Shown here one piece after another: positions 13,949 to 20,580 of a stretch of 22,659 nt of DNA (position 1 is the first letter of the stretch; every line of letters begins with the position of its first letter). The position numbers and the translations under genes are program-made. Location: assembly GCA_035549275.1 (NCBI GenBank), contig DASZRH010000041.1, positions 1 to 22,659 on the forward strand. The letters run 5' to 3'. Under the pieces are notes generated by a model. It was not told the origin of the DNA. It saw only the letters and a program-made list of their open reading frames with translations, and did not search any database. Source of the stretch: 2-01-FULL-49-17 sp035549275 (GTDB lineage: Bacteria > Patescibacteriota > Minisyncoccia > 2-02-FULL-40-12 > GWA2-44-9).

Positions 13949-14233
13949 TTATCGGGAATCGTCAATACCCAAACTCTTTTCTTCGTCTTCGATCTGGGCT
14001 TTGAGCGCCAAGATGTCCTTGTTAATGCGCTCCAAGAGCTCCAATTCCCCCGTTGAGGCCCCGTTCGAGACCGGCGGTTGGAATGCGGGCCGGACTAAGG
14101 CCGGGCCCTCATCATCGCCCAGCAACGATTTGTAGGTATCGTAGCTGACGACGACAAACGACGGATCGCCGTTGTCCATGATCAAGACCGCAGTCGAATG
14201 GCGAAGCATTTTCTTGAGTTCTGATATCTCCAT
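13949..14233 (-). CDS. Small Phd/YefM-like protein of unknown role
   Basis: A 94-residue protein encoded between fusA and tuf; its ATG at 14233 follows the fusA stop by one base, so it is expressed with the str operon. The N-terminal half (MEISELKKMLRHSTAVLIMDNGDPSFVVVSYDTYKSLLG) resembles the Phd/YefM antitoxin fold: a helix, a short beta hairpin with a Gly turn, then the valine-rich strand ending in xYDxYKSLL. The middle is a Pro/Ala linker and the C-terminal third (GELELLERINKDILALKAQIEDEEKSLG) is probably a coiled coil. There is no toxin gene next to it. Phd-like similarity is from memory of the motif, not a search; a small transcription or ribosome-associated factor is also possible. Confidence 0.6.
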   Translation of the reverse strand: MEISELKKMLRHSTAVLIMDNGDPSFVVVSYDTYKSLLGDDEGPALVRPAFQPPVSNGASTGELELLERINKDILALKAQIEDEEKSLGIDDSR

Positions 14234-14234
14234 A

Positions 14235-16337
14235 TTATTTCTTGCCCTCGACGATCTGCTGGGCAATGTTATTCGGAACCGGCTCGTAGTGATTAAACTC
14301 CATCGTGAAGTTGCCGCGGCCTTCCGTCAGCGAGCGAAGAGACGTTGAATAGCCGAACATTTCCGAGAGCGGGACGCGCGCCTCGATGACTTTTAATCCG
14401 AGGCCGGAGCGGTCCGTCATACCGATAATCTGGCCGCGTCGAGAAGCCAGATCACCGGTCGTTTCACCCATTGATTTCTCGGGCACGATAACTTCCACTT
14501 TCATAATCGGTTCCAATATTACCGGTTTAGCGCGTTTTGCGGCTTCTTGCAAGGCCATCTGGCCCGCGATCTTGAAGGCGATTTCAGAAGAGTCAACGTC
14601 ATGGTACGAACCGTCATACAGCGTTACTTTCATATCCACGAGCGGAAAGCCGCCGACAACGCCTTTGTCCATGGCTTCGCGGACGCCCTTTTCGGACGGT
14701 TTGATGAATTCTTCGGGAATAGCGCCGCCTTTGACTTCGTTCACGAATTCATATCCCTTGCCGGACTCAAGCGGTTCAACTTTTAGCCAAACATGGCCGT
14801 ACTGACCGCGGCCGCCGGACTGTTTGACGTATTTACCTTCAGCTTGAGCTTCCTGGGTAATAGTTTCTTTGTATGCAACCTGCGGGCGGCCGGTGTTGGC
14901 TTGGACGCCAAATTCGCGGCGAAGACGATCAACGAGAACATCAAGGTGCAATTCGCCCATGCCGGAAATAATGGTGTCACCGGTTTCTTCATCGGCGCTG
15001 ATGCGGAAGGTTGGGTCTTCATCGGCAAGTTTGCGCAAGGCCAAACCCATTTTTTCCTGGTCGGCTTTGGTCTTAGGTTCGATACGAAGCGAGATAACCG
15101 GCTCGGGAGCATCAATTCCTTCAAGGACAACCGGGTGAGCGGGATCGCAGAGCGTATCCCCGGTTTTGGTGCCTTTCAAACCGACAGCCGCGGCAATGTT
15201 GCCGGCGTCGATTTCTTTGATTTCTTCGCGCTGATTTGCATGGAGACGGACAATGCGGCCAATACGCTCCTGCTGGCCGGTCGTGGCGTTATAGACATAT
15301 GAGCCCGCCTGCAAGACACCGGAATACACGCGGAAGAAGGTCAGCTGGCCGACATACGGATCGGTGGCAATCTTGAATGCGAGGGCCCTGAACGGTGCAT
15401 TGTCGGTGGATTCAACCAAAATTTCAGAACCGTCAGACAAGGTGCCTTTGATCGGCGGAACATCCGTCGGCGACGGCAGATAATAGGAGACGGCATCCAA
15501 CACCAGCTGAACGCCTTTGTTTTTGAGGGCTGAACCGCAGAATACGGGATAAATTTTGCCGGCGATCACCGCGCGGCGCAGAATGGCGCGCAACCGTTCC
15601 AAGGAAATCTCCTTGCCTTCGAGATAATCGTTCAGGGCTTGTTCATCGTTTTCAACGATTTTTTCAATGAGGATGGCGCGATACTTTTCGGCGTCGGCTT
15701 TCAATTCGGCGGGAATTTCGCCGCGGACTATCTTTTCGCCCTTGGCGCCTTCGAACTGGGCAAAATCCATTTCAAGCAAGTTCACAATGCCCGTGAATTG
15801 GTCTTCATGGCCATTGGGAATCTGCATGCGGACGGCGTTGGGAGACAAACGTTCAAGAATAGATTGGAAGGAGCGTTCAAAGGATGCACCCAAACGGTCG
15901 AGCTTATTGATAAAACAAATACGGGGGACGTTGTAATCATCGGCATAGCGCCAGTTGGTTTCCGATTGCGGCTCAACGCCGGCAACGCCGTCAAACACAA
16001 CGACGGCGCCATCCAACACGCGCAATGAGCGCTTTACTTCGATCGTGAAATCAATGTGGCCCGGCGTGTCGATAAGGTTGATTTTGATTTTCTTGTCGGG
16101 GTTGCCGGCATCAGGAGTTGGCGTCCAATAAGCAGTCGTAGCCGCGGCGGTAATGGTGATGCCGCGTTCGCGCTCCTGTTCCATCCAGTCCATGACTGTG
16201 TCGCCTTCGTGGACTTCGCCGATTTTATGGGAAATGCCCGTGTAGAAAAGCACGCGCTCGGAAGTCGTGGTTTTGCCGGCATCGATATGGGCAATGATGC
16301 CGATATTTCGGATTTTTTCGAGAGGATAATCGCGCAT
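14235..16337 (-). CDS. fusA: Elongation factor G
   Basis: EF-G drives translocation on the ribosome and acts with RRF in recycling. The 700 residues contain G1 AHIDAGKT (16-23), G2 ERERGITIT, G3 DTPGH (90-94), G4 NKLDR (144-148; Leu where NKMDR is common) and the GSALKNKG element, then domains II to V, including GMGELHLDVLVDRL, the VAYKETI segment and GRGQYGHVWLKVEP. The ATG shares its A with the TAA of rpsG (TAATG), the classical coupled arrangement of the str operon. Confidence 0.98.
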   Translation of the reverse strand: MRDYPLEKIRNIGIIAHIDAGKTTTSERVLFYTGISHKIGEVHEGDTVMDWMEQERERGITITAAATTAYWTPTPDAGNPDKKIKINLIDTPGHIDFTIEVKRSLRVLDGAVVVFDGVAGVEPQSETNWRYADDYNVPRICFINKLDRLGASFERSFQSILERLSPNAVRMQIPNGHEDQFTGIVNLLEMDFAQFEGAKGEKIVRGEIPAELKADAEKYRAILIEKIVENDEQALNDYLEGKEISLERLRAILRRAVIAGKIYPVFCGSALKNKGVQLVLDAVSYYLPSPTDVPPIKGTLSDGSEILVESTDNAPFRALAFKIATDPYVGQLTFFRVYSGVLQAGSYVYNATTGQQERIGRIVRLHANQREEIKEIDAGNIAAAVGLKGTKTGDTLCDPAHPVVLEGIDAPEPVISLRIEPKTKADQEKMGLALRKLADEDPTFRISADEETGDTIISGMGELHLDVLVDRLRREFGVQANTGRPQVAYKETITQEAQAEGKYVKQSGGRGQYGHVWLKVEPLESGKGYEFVNEVKGGAIPEEFIKPSEKGVREAMDKGVVGGFPLVDMKVTLYDGSYHDVDSSEIAFKIAGQMALQEAAKRAKPVILEPIMKVEVIVPEKSMGETTGDLASRRGQIIGMTDRSGLGLKVIEARVPLSEMFGYSTSLRSLTEGRGNFTMEFNHYEPVPNNIAQQIVEGKK

Positions 16338-16804
16338 TACCAGGCAAAATGGGCGAATGCCTTGTTGGCATCGGCCATTCGATGAGTATCGAGTTTCTTT
16401 TTCACCGCGCCGCCGGTGTTATTGAATGCGTTCAGCATTTCTTCGGCGAATTTCTCTTCCATCGGTTTGCCTTTGGCGCCACGCGCAGCTTCAATCATCC
16501 AGCGGATGGCCAATGATGTACGGCGTTCGGGCTTCACTTCGATTGGCACCTGATAATTGGCGCCACCGATGCGGCGGGACTTCAATTCCATATTCGGTCC
16601 GGCGTTGCTGATAGCGATTTCAAGGGCTTCCATGGCCGGCTTTTTGGTTTTCTGTTCGAGGATATCCAGCGCATTGTAAACGATGCGCATGGCAACGGCT
16701 TTCTTGCCTTCACGCATAATGCGATTGATGAGTTTAGAAACCAAAACGCTCTGGTACTTCAGATCGGGTTCAATGATAATTCGTTTTTTAACGGGTCGGC
16801 GCAT
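16337..16804 (-). CDS. rpsG: 30S ribosomal protein S7 (uS7)
   Basis: S7 nucleates assembly of the head of the small subunit and contacts the E site. The 155-residue protein carries the signature KSRRIGGANYQVPIEV (about residues 75-90), followed by RRTSLAIRWMIEAARGAKGKPM and ending with DTHRMADANKAFAHFAW. Length is normal. It is 9 bases after rpsL and overlaps fusA by one base. Confidence 0.98.
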   Translation of the reverse strand: MRRPVKKRIIIEPDLKYQSVLVSKLINRIMREGKKAVAMRIVYNALDILEQKTKKPAMEALEIAISNAGPNMELKSRRIGGANYQVPIEVKPERRTSLAIRWMIEAARGAKGKPMEEKFAEEMLNAFNNTGGAVKKKLDTHRMADANKAFAHFAW

Positions 16805-16813
16805 GGGTAAAGA

Positions 16814-17221
16814 TTAGGATTTCTTGGCTCCGTATTTGGAACGCTGCTGTTTGCGGCCTTCAACGCCGGAAGCGTCGAGCACGCCGCGGACAATGTGGTA
16901 GCGGACGCCCGGCAAGTCTTTCACGCGGCCGCCGCGGATGACGACCACGCTGTGTTCCTGCAAGTTGTGGCCGATGCCGGGGATATAGGCGGTAACTTCC
17001 ATGCCATTCGTCAGGCGAACACGCGCAATTTTGCGAAGCGCCGAGTTCGGTTTCTTCGGAGTAGTGGTGCGGACCAAGGTGCAGACACCGCGCTTGAATG
17101 AAGCCGGATAATAGACAGGGCGATTGTGGATGGTGTTAATGCCGAATGTCAAAGCCGGCGATTTGGTTTTCGCTCGGGCGATTTTGCGGGGCCGTTTCAA
17201 AAGTTGTTTAAACGTCGGCAT
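16814..17221 (-). CDS. rpsL: 30S ribosomal protein S12 (uS12)
   Basis: S12 sits at the decoding centre and is the classical target of streptomycin resistance mutations. The ATG at 17221 (MPTFKQLLKRPRK) gives 135 residues; the frame is open farther upstream but that region is the 5' leader. The decoding loops are intact: TTTPKKPNSALRK (52-64) and RVKDLPGVRYH (99-109). Between SPAL and KRGVC there is an insertion of about a dozen residues (TFGINTIHNRPVYYPASF), similar in place to that in Firmicutes S12. It is the first gene of the str operon. Confidence 0.98.
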   Translation of the reverse strand: MPTFKQLLKRPRKIARAKTKSPALTFGINTIHNRPVYYPASFKRGVCTLVRTTTPKKPNSALRKIARVRLTNGMEVTAYIPGIGHNLQEHSVVVIRGGRVKDLPGVRYHIVRGVLDASGVEGRKQQRSKYGAKKS

Positions 17222-17280
17222 TCGGTTGCAATAAAAAAGCACTATCCCTGCGCCTGAATTGTAGTTCAATGCGTTGCCGT

Positions 17281-17309
17281 ATCATAGCAGAAAAAAAACT
17301 TCTATGCAA
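17281..17309 (-). promoter_or_regulatory. Sigma70-type promoter of the str operon
   Basis: On the minus strand TTGCAT (17304-17309) is 17 bp from TATGAT (17281-17286), with TGC in front of the -10 (extended -10). It begins 4 bases after the stop of the protease gene. The predicted start near 17274 leaves a leader of about 53 nt before rpsL, with no Shine-Dalgarno motif. This is the best promoter on the minus strand of the window. Confidence 0.8.
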
Positions 17310-17312
17310 GAG

Positions 17313-17936
17313 CTAGAATGAGAGGCCGGTTATGATGCGGAAAAGCCAGGGAACCAAGGGAAAGATATATGGATAGATAAAAATAATAAAGAATATAAAC
17401 AAAAAGATGCTGTAACGGTACAGGAAGTCGCGGAACGCCTGGAAACGCGCGGGTAACAGCGTAACCAGCACCCAATGACCGTCCAACGGCGGAATAGGGA
17501 AGAGGTTGAATATTGCCAGGATTAAATTAATTCCGACGATCGTCGCAAATAAGTTCGGAATCAGCATCCCGGCAAAGAAATCGTTGAAGAATCGGAGTAC
17601 CAGGCCAAAAACCAACGCAATGAGGACATTGGCTGCCGGGCCTGCCAAGGCAACCTTGATAGGCCCATATTTTTGGTCATTCAGATTGTGCGGGTTATAC
17701 GGAACCGGCTTGGCGTACCCGAACACCAGTCCCCCGCCCGATGCGACATACAAGAGGATCGGCAAGACTACGGAACCAAATATGTCCAAATGTTTGAGCG
17801 GATTCAAGCTTAACCGGCCCAAGACACGCGCCGTCTTATCGCCCATGGAATCAGCGGCAAGGCCGTGGCTTACCTCGTGAATAACGACAGAGTAGATGAA
17901 GACAACAAGACTGAAGATGGTCAGGATAATAGACAT
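17313..17936 (-). CDS. Site-2 protease family (M50) membrane metalloprotease
   Basis: A 207-residue integral membrane protein of the M50 family, which cleaves substrates inside the membrane; small bacterial members often act in regulated proteolysis, but the substrate here is unknown. The zinc-binding motif HEVSH is at 20-24 within the first membrane segment, and the second active-site motif is FNLFPIPPLDG (143-153), whose Asp152 is the third ligand. Four or five further hydrophobic segments follow, the last two in the Phe/Ile-rich C-terminus. No PDZ domain is present. It is divergent from rpmB and lies directly upstream of the str promoter on the same strand. Confidence 0.93.
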   Translation of the reverse strand: MSIILTIFSLVVFIYSVVIHEVSHGLAADSMGDKTARVLGRLSLNPLKHLDIFGSVVLPILLYVASGGGLVFGYAKPVPYNPHNLNDQKYGPIKVALAGPAANVLIALVFGLVLRFFNDFFAGMLIPNLFATIVGINLILAIFNLFPIPPLDGHWVLVTLLPARFQAFRDFLYRYSIFLFIFFIIFIYPYIFPLVPWLFRIITGLSF

Positions 17937-17939
17937 CTA

Positions 17940-17968
17940 TTGCAACGATAGCAATTTTGGTATATAAT
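17940..17968 (+). promoter_or_regulatory. Sigma70-type promoter of rpmB
   Basis: TTGCAA (17940-17945), 17 bp, TATAAT (17963-17968). The predicted start near 17975 leaves a leader of about 24 nt before the ATG at 17999. It overlaps the opposite-strand promoter candidate of the protease gene almost completely. Confidence 0.75.
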
Positions 17969-17973
17969 GTAAA
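17945..17973 (-). promoter_or_regulatory. Candidate promoter of the M50 protease gene
   Basis: On the minus strand TTTACA (17968-17973) is 17 bp from TATCGT (17945-17950). The start would fall within one or two bases of the ATG at 17936, a nearly leaderless mRNA. An alternative is TATAAT at 17984-17989 with a weak -35 (CGGACA, 18 bp), giving a 40-nt leader. Both lie across the rpmB promoter region. Confidence 0.4.
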
Positions 17974-17998
17974 CTGCCAATTAATTATATCAATAGAT

Positions 17999-18193
17999 AT
18001 GACTCGTTGTCCGCGATGCGGCAAAAAACCGATTATGGCCACTACTCGTAAACTTTTGCGAGGCCATTATAATCCGACCGTAAAGTCCAAGCGCTACGTG
18101 AATCTCCAGTGGGCGCGTGTCGACGGTAAACGCATGAAGCTCTGCACCGATTGCATCAAGACTCTTGCCAAGCAGAGCGCAATGCATGCATAA
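17999..18193 (+). CDS. rpmB: 50S ribosomal protein L28 (bL28), C4 zinc form
   Basis: L28 is a small bacterial large-subunit protein near the E site. The ATG at 17999 yields 64 residues starting MTRCPRCGKKPIMATTRK; a longer frame to 17957 includes the promoter and is rejected. The core KSKRYVNLQWARVDGKRMKLC matches the L28 pattern (KRxxxPNLQxxRV), and four cysteines in two CxxC pairs (C4, C7, C49, C52) suggest a zinc ribbon. It is monocistronic or cotranscribed with the tRNA beyond the terminator. Confidence 0.88.
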   Translation: MTRCPRCGKKPIMATTRKLLRGHYNPTVKSKRYVNLQWARVDGKRMKLCTDCIKTLAKQSAMHA

Positions 18194-18204
18194 TAGTATC
18201 CAAT

Positions 18205-18242
18205 AAACAAAAACGGGATAGCATGCTATCCTGTTTTTGTTT
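18205..18242 (+). terminator. Intrinsic terminator of rpmB, bidirectional in form
   Basis: A 19-bp nearly perfect inverted repeat (18205-18223 with 18224-18242, one G-T pair) with A-rich 5' and T-rich 3' flanks. It can serve both strands. It begins 11 bases after the rpmB stop and ends 16 bases before the tRNA. Confidence 0.88.
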
Positions 18243-18258
18243 AGAATAATCATACAAC

Positions 18259-18329
18259 CGGGCTGTAGTGTAACGGTAGCACGAGTCCATGGGGTGGATT
18301 TAGTCCGAGTTCAAATCTCGGCAGCCCGA
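18259..18329 (+). tRNA. tRNA-Pro(GGG)
   Basis: Cloverleaf read by hand: acceptor CGGGCTG (18259-18265) pairs perfectly with CAGCCCG (18322-18328); D stem GTGT/GCAC with loop AACGGTA; anticodon stem AGTCC/GGATT with loop ATGGGGT, anticodon GGG at 18291-18293 (reads CCC and CCU); variable loop of 4; T stem CCGAG/CTCGG with loop TTCAAAT; discriminator A. The CCA end is not encoded, so it must be added by a nucleotidyltransferase. A TAGAAT box at 18242-18247 could be its own -10. Confidence 0.93.
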
Positions 18330-18351
18330 CTGAAGTGAAACGAAAGAAATC

Positions 18352-18382
18352 AAAAGAGCCGACGCGAAGCGTCGGCTCTTTT
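18352..18382 (+). terminator. Bidirectional terminator between tRNA-Pro and the 6S-like RNA
   Basis: A 14-bp perfect stem (18352-18365 with 18369-18382) with a 3-nt loop, A-run on one side and T-run on the other. It ends the plus-strand tRNA transcript and, on the minus strand, the structured RNA at 18385-18540, which run convergently into it. Confidence 0.9.
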
Positions 18383-18384
18383 GA

Positions 18385-18540
18385 TAGATCCCCCAGGTCC
18401 GTAAAATACTTCACCTGTTACCAGGTGGGTTCCCGCAACAGCACTCGTCGGAACCGATGAGGGCTCGCCGGAGCGCTGCAATAATGAGGATCCCTTAGAG
18501 AAGTAATTTTGAGCGAAGTTTTTACGGAGCAAGAGACCTA
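18385..18540 (-). ncRNA. ssrS: Structured RNA resembling 6S RNA
   Basis: 6S RNA mimics an open promoter and sequesters sigma70-RNA polymerase. The minus-strand RNA folds as one long hairpin. A terminal stem of 17 pairs joins 18536-18539 plus 18515-18527 to 18395-18398 plus 18399-18412. A large open bubble follows, whose 3' strand carries a small hairpin (18413-18417 with 18422-18426), then an apical stem around 18437-18480. The segment GGAACCCACCTGG and the GCGCTCCG element agree with 6S RNAs as I remember them. A -10 box lies 6 bases before the first paired base and a strong terminator follows. No protein homology is visible. Another structured RNA cannot be excluded. Confidence 0.6.
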
Positions 18541-18545
18541 CTGAC

Positions 18546-18551
18546 AGTATA
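18546..18551 (-). promoter_or_regulatory. Candidate -10 box of the 6S-like RNA
   Basis: TATACT on the minus strand (5 of 6 to TATAAT). The predicted start near 18540 coincides with the first base of the terminal stem. No convincing -35 is visible at 16-18 bp. Confidence 0.45.
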
Positions 18552-18602
18552 TACGATCCCTTGGTATAAATCTTACCGAACGTTGATAATGGGTGGATAA
18601 TT

Positions 18603-19088
18603 CTATTTTTTACCCCACTCTCCCATTGTTTTTCCTTGCAATACATCTTCAGCCATACTTAATTCCTCATAAATTCCTTCAATTAAATCGACTACTTTCG
18701 ATTCTGCAAGCGAAACCCACTTATAGCTCACCATACTTTTATCGAGAACAACCTCTCCGGAAGCCCAATCAGCAAGACACGAGATTACAATAGAAGGATC
18801 GTCCCCTTCACGTGCATCAGCCAGAGAAGTAACGTAGCGAATATTTTTAATTTCAATTCCTGCCTCTTCTTTTACTTCTCGACGCAATACATTTTCAAGA
18901 ACATTGTACCAATAATCTGGTGTATCTTTCGGTGAATGAACATAGTCATCAGTAGAAACTTTGCCTCCCGGTACCGTCCATCGCAGTGGAAACTTTTTTT
19001 CCCACTCCGCACGTTGAAGAACCAAATATTTCCCCTCTTTTACCACAATTGCCGTGACAATAACTTTAAATAGTTTTTTATTCTCCAT
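18603..19088 (-). CDS. Nudix hydrolase with loop insertion in the Nudix box
   Basis: Nudix enzymes hydrolyse nucleoside diphosphates linked to another moiety; the substrate here is unknown. The 161-residue protein has PGGKV at 40-44 and REVKEEAGIEI at 70-80, the two halves of the Nudix box, with catalytic Glu residues in REVKEE intact. The spacing between them is longer than the canonical G-x5-E-x7-REUxEExGU by about 15 residues (STDDYVHSPKDTPDYWYN). The ATG directly follows the ndk stop; GGTGG nine bases upstream is one of the few Shine-Dalgarno-like sequences in the window. The gene is visibly more AT-rich than its neighbours, which may point to acquisition. Confidence 0.9.
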   Translation of the reverse strand: MENKKLFKVIVTAIVVKEGKYLVLQRAEWEKKFPLRWTVPGGKVSTDDYVHSPKDTPDYWYNVLENVLRREVKEEAGIEIKNIRYVTSLADAREGDDPSIVISCLADWASGEVVLDKSMVSYKWVSLAESKVVDLIEGIYEELSMAEDVLQGKTMGEWGKK

Positions 19089-19697
19089 TTATTCCACCGT
19101 ACCGTCAGCATTTACGTCTTCCAAAATGGCTTCGTTGATGTGGCGATAATCGTGAATTTCTTCAGGGCTGAACCAAATCCGGATTTCTCGGTCGGCTTCG
19201 CCGACCTGATCGGTGCAGTGAACGAGATTGCGCAGGCCGCGCTGGGCGGTATCGGAGAAATAGTACGAGTCAATTTGAAGATCGCCGCGAATCGTACCTA
19301 CATCGGACACCGTCGGATCAGTGCCGCCGACGAGTTTTTTCACTACAGCCACAGCCTGATTCCCCTCCCAGATCAATGCCAATACAGGAGAACTGCGCAT
19401 AAATTGCACAATGTTTTTGATTATATCTTTGCCAAATTCAATATCTGGCCGCGCGGGATCAACAGAAATACCCGCATCAATCAAAAACTTTTTCCGTTTT
19501 GCTCCTTTTGTTATATACCATTCATCATCTTTGCCATAGTGCTCAAGTAATTTTGCTTCGGTCGCGCGTACCATTTTGGCCGCAACGAGCTTCAAGCCGG
19601 TTCGTTCAAGGCGGGCCATAATTTCTCCAATCAGCGACCGCTGGATCGAATCGGGTTTCAATAGGACAAGCGTGCGTTCTTTTTTCGGGTGATTCAT
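19089..19697 (-). CDS. ndk: Nucleoside diphosphate kinase, enlarged
   Basis: NDK transfers the gamma phosphate among nucleoside triphosphates through a phospho-histidine. The family start ERTLVLLKPD (7-16), VGTIRGD (133-139) and the active-site segment NLVHCTD with His160 are present, followed by EADREIRIWF. At 202 residues it is about 60 longer than usual: extra segments lie around residues 58-92 (between the first helix pair and FMRSSPVLALIWEG), around 141-154 (before the active-site His), and in a C-terminal acidic tail. It stands 13 bases after the metallo-beta-lactamase gene and is directly followed by the Nudix gene. Confidence 0.93.
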   Translation of the reverse strand: MNHPKKERTLVLLKPDSIQRSLIGEIMARLERTGLKLVAAKMVRATEAKLLEHYGKDDEWYITKGAKRKKFLIDAGISVDPARPDIEFGKDIIKNIVQFMRSSPVLALIWEGNQAVAVVKKLVGGTDPTVSDVGTIRGDLQIDSYYFSDTAQRGLRNLVHCTDQVGEADREIRIWFSPEEIHDYRHINEAILEDVNADGTVE

Positions 19698-19710
19698 AGC
19701 GAATATCGTA

Positions 19711-20580
19711 TCACAAACCCGTTAGGAATTGAAACTGCCGCCCGTCGGAAATAATTTCCATTGTCCCCTCCTGATCAGTGCGATGAATGGGAATGCCGCT
19801 CGCTTGGTAGCGATCCAGTACGCCCTGATTGGGCAGATGATAGATATTGTTTTTGCCGGCTTCGATGATTCCGATCTGCGGCTGGACTGCATCTAAGAAC
19901 GCCTGGGATGAAGATGTGGCTGAACCATGATGGCCCACTTTCAACACGTCCGCTTTTAGATCATCGCCGGCTGTGATTAAATCCTTCTCCCCTTTCGCTT
20001 CCATGTCTCCCGTGAATAATGCTTTGAATTGTTTGTATTGAAGCATGGTCGTAACGTTTGCTTCGTGCGGTGCGTCGAGGGTAACACCGGCGTACGATTT
20101 CATGGGATAGAAAACAGTGAGGGTGGCATCCGGTCCCAGTTCAAAGACCTGGCCGGCTGCAGCCTCGATGCGCCGGGCGCCTTCGGCGGCGACCGCGTTT
20201 TCCCAGGCCCGAAACTGCGGCGAGTCATAGGTTTCCGCTGCTTCGATCACGGTACCCACCGTATACCGATCCAATACGTCAATTAATCCCGAAATATGAT
20301 CGCTGTGCGGATGCGTAACCACAACCAAATCAATATCATGATCATAGAATGGAATCGCTTTGGCCAATTCCGCCAGAACGGCATCGTCGGGGCCGCCGTC
20401 AATCAATATTTGTATGCCGCCCGGCGCCTCGATTAATTCACTGTCGCCCTGCCCCACCGACAAAAAATATATCCGCAAGAGGCCGTCTTGCTGTGCCTGC
20501 CCGGGCCGCGTCGCAAAAAACAAAACAACCAGACACAAAAGAAAAACGCCGTGAATCGGCTGTAAGCGGCGAGTAGTCAT
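19711..20580 (-). CDS. ComEC-type metallo-beta-lactamase fold hydrolase, exported
   Basis: A 289-residue protein with an N-terminal hydrophobic segment (residues 10-24, then QAQQ), probably a signal peptide or anchor, followed by a metallo-beta-lactamase domain. Metal motifs: HPHSDH at 90-95, LFTGDME (189-195) and GHHGS (216-220). The opening IYFLSVGQGDS and the end of the domain are typical of the C-terminal domain of ComEC, which is thought to degrade the non-transported DNA strand. The start at 20580 is chosen because its ATG overlaps the comEC TGA (ATGA), the usual coupled form; a longer frame lies within comEC. It works most likely with the comEC product in DNA uptake. Confidence 0.9.
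   Translation of the reverse strand: MTTRRLQPIHGVFLLCLVVLFFATRPGQAQQDGLLRIYFLSVGQGDSELIEAPGGIQILIDGGPDDAVLAELAKAIPFYDHDIDLVVVTHPHSDHISGLIDVLDRYTVGTVIEAAETYDSPQFRAWENAVAAEGARRIEAAAGQVFELGPDATLTVFYPMKSYAGVTLDAPHEANVTTMLQYKQFKALFTGDMEAKGEKDLITAGDDLKADVLKVGHHGSATSSSQAFLDAVQPQIGIIEAGKNNIYHLPNQGVLDRYQASGIPIHRTDQEGTMEIISDGRQFQFLTGL

Noticed and set aside
13949..14233. A type II toxin-antitoxin pair between fusA and tuf
   Set aside because: Only an antitoxin-like protein is present; the adjacent genes are fusA and tuf, and no toxin frame exists on either strand.
14793..15302. 169-codon plus-strand frame opposite fusA, and others like it across the cluster
   Set aside because: Antisense shadows of strongly conserved genes, with no start signals and no recognisable protein features.
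18350..18646. 98-codon minus-strand frame over the 6S-like RNA
   Set aside because: It runs through the terminator and the folded RNA and overlaps the end of the Nudix gene; the RNA explains the sequence better.
20577..20580. A frameshift or nonsense mutation splitting comEC
   Set aside because: The second part has its own ATG in a standard 4-base overlap and its own hydrophobic export segment, so it is a designed two-gene arrangement.
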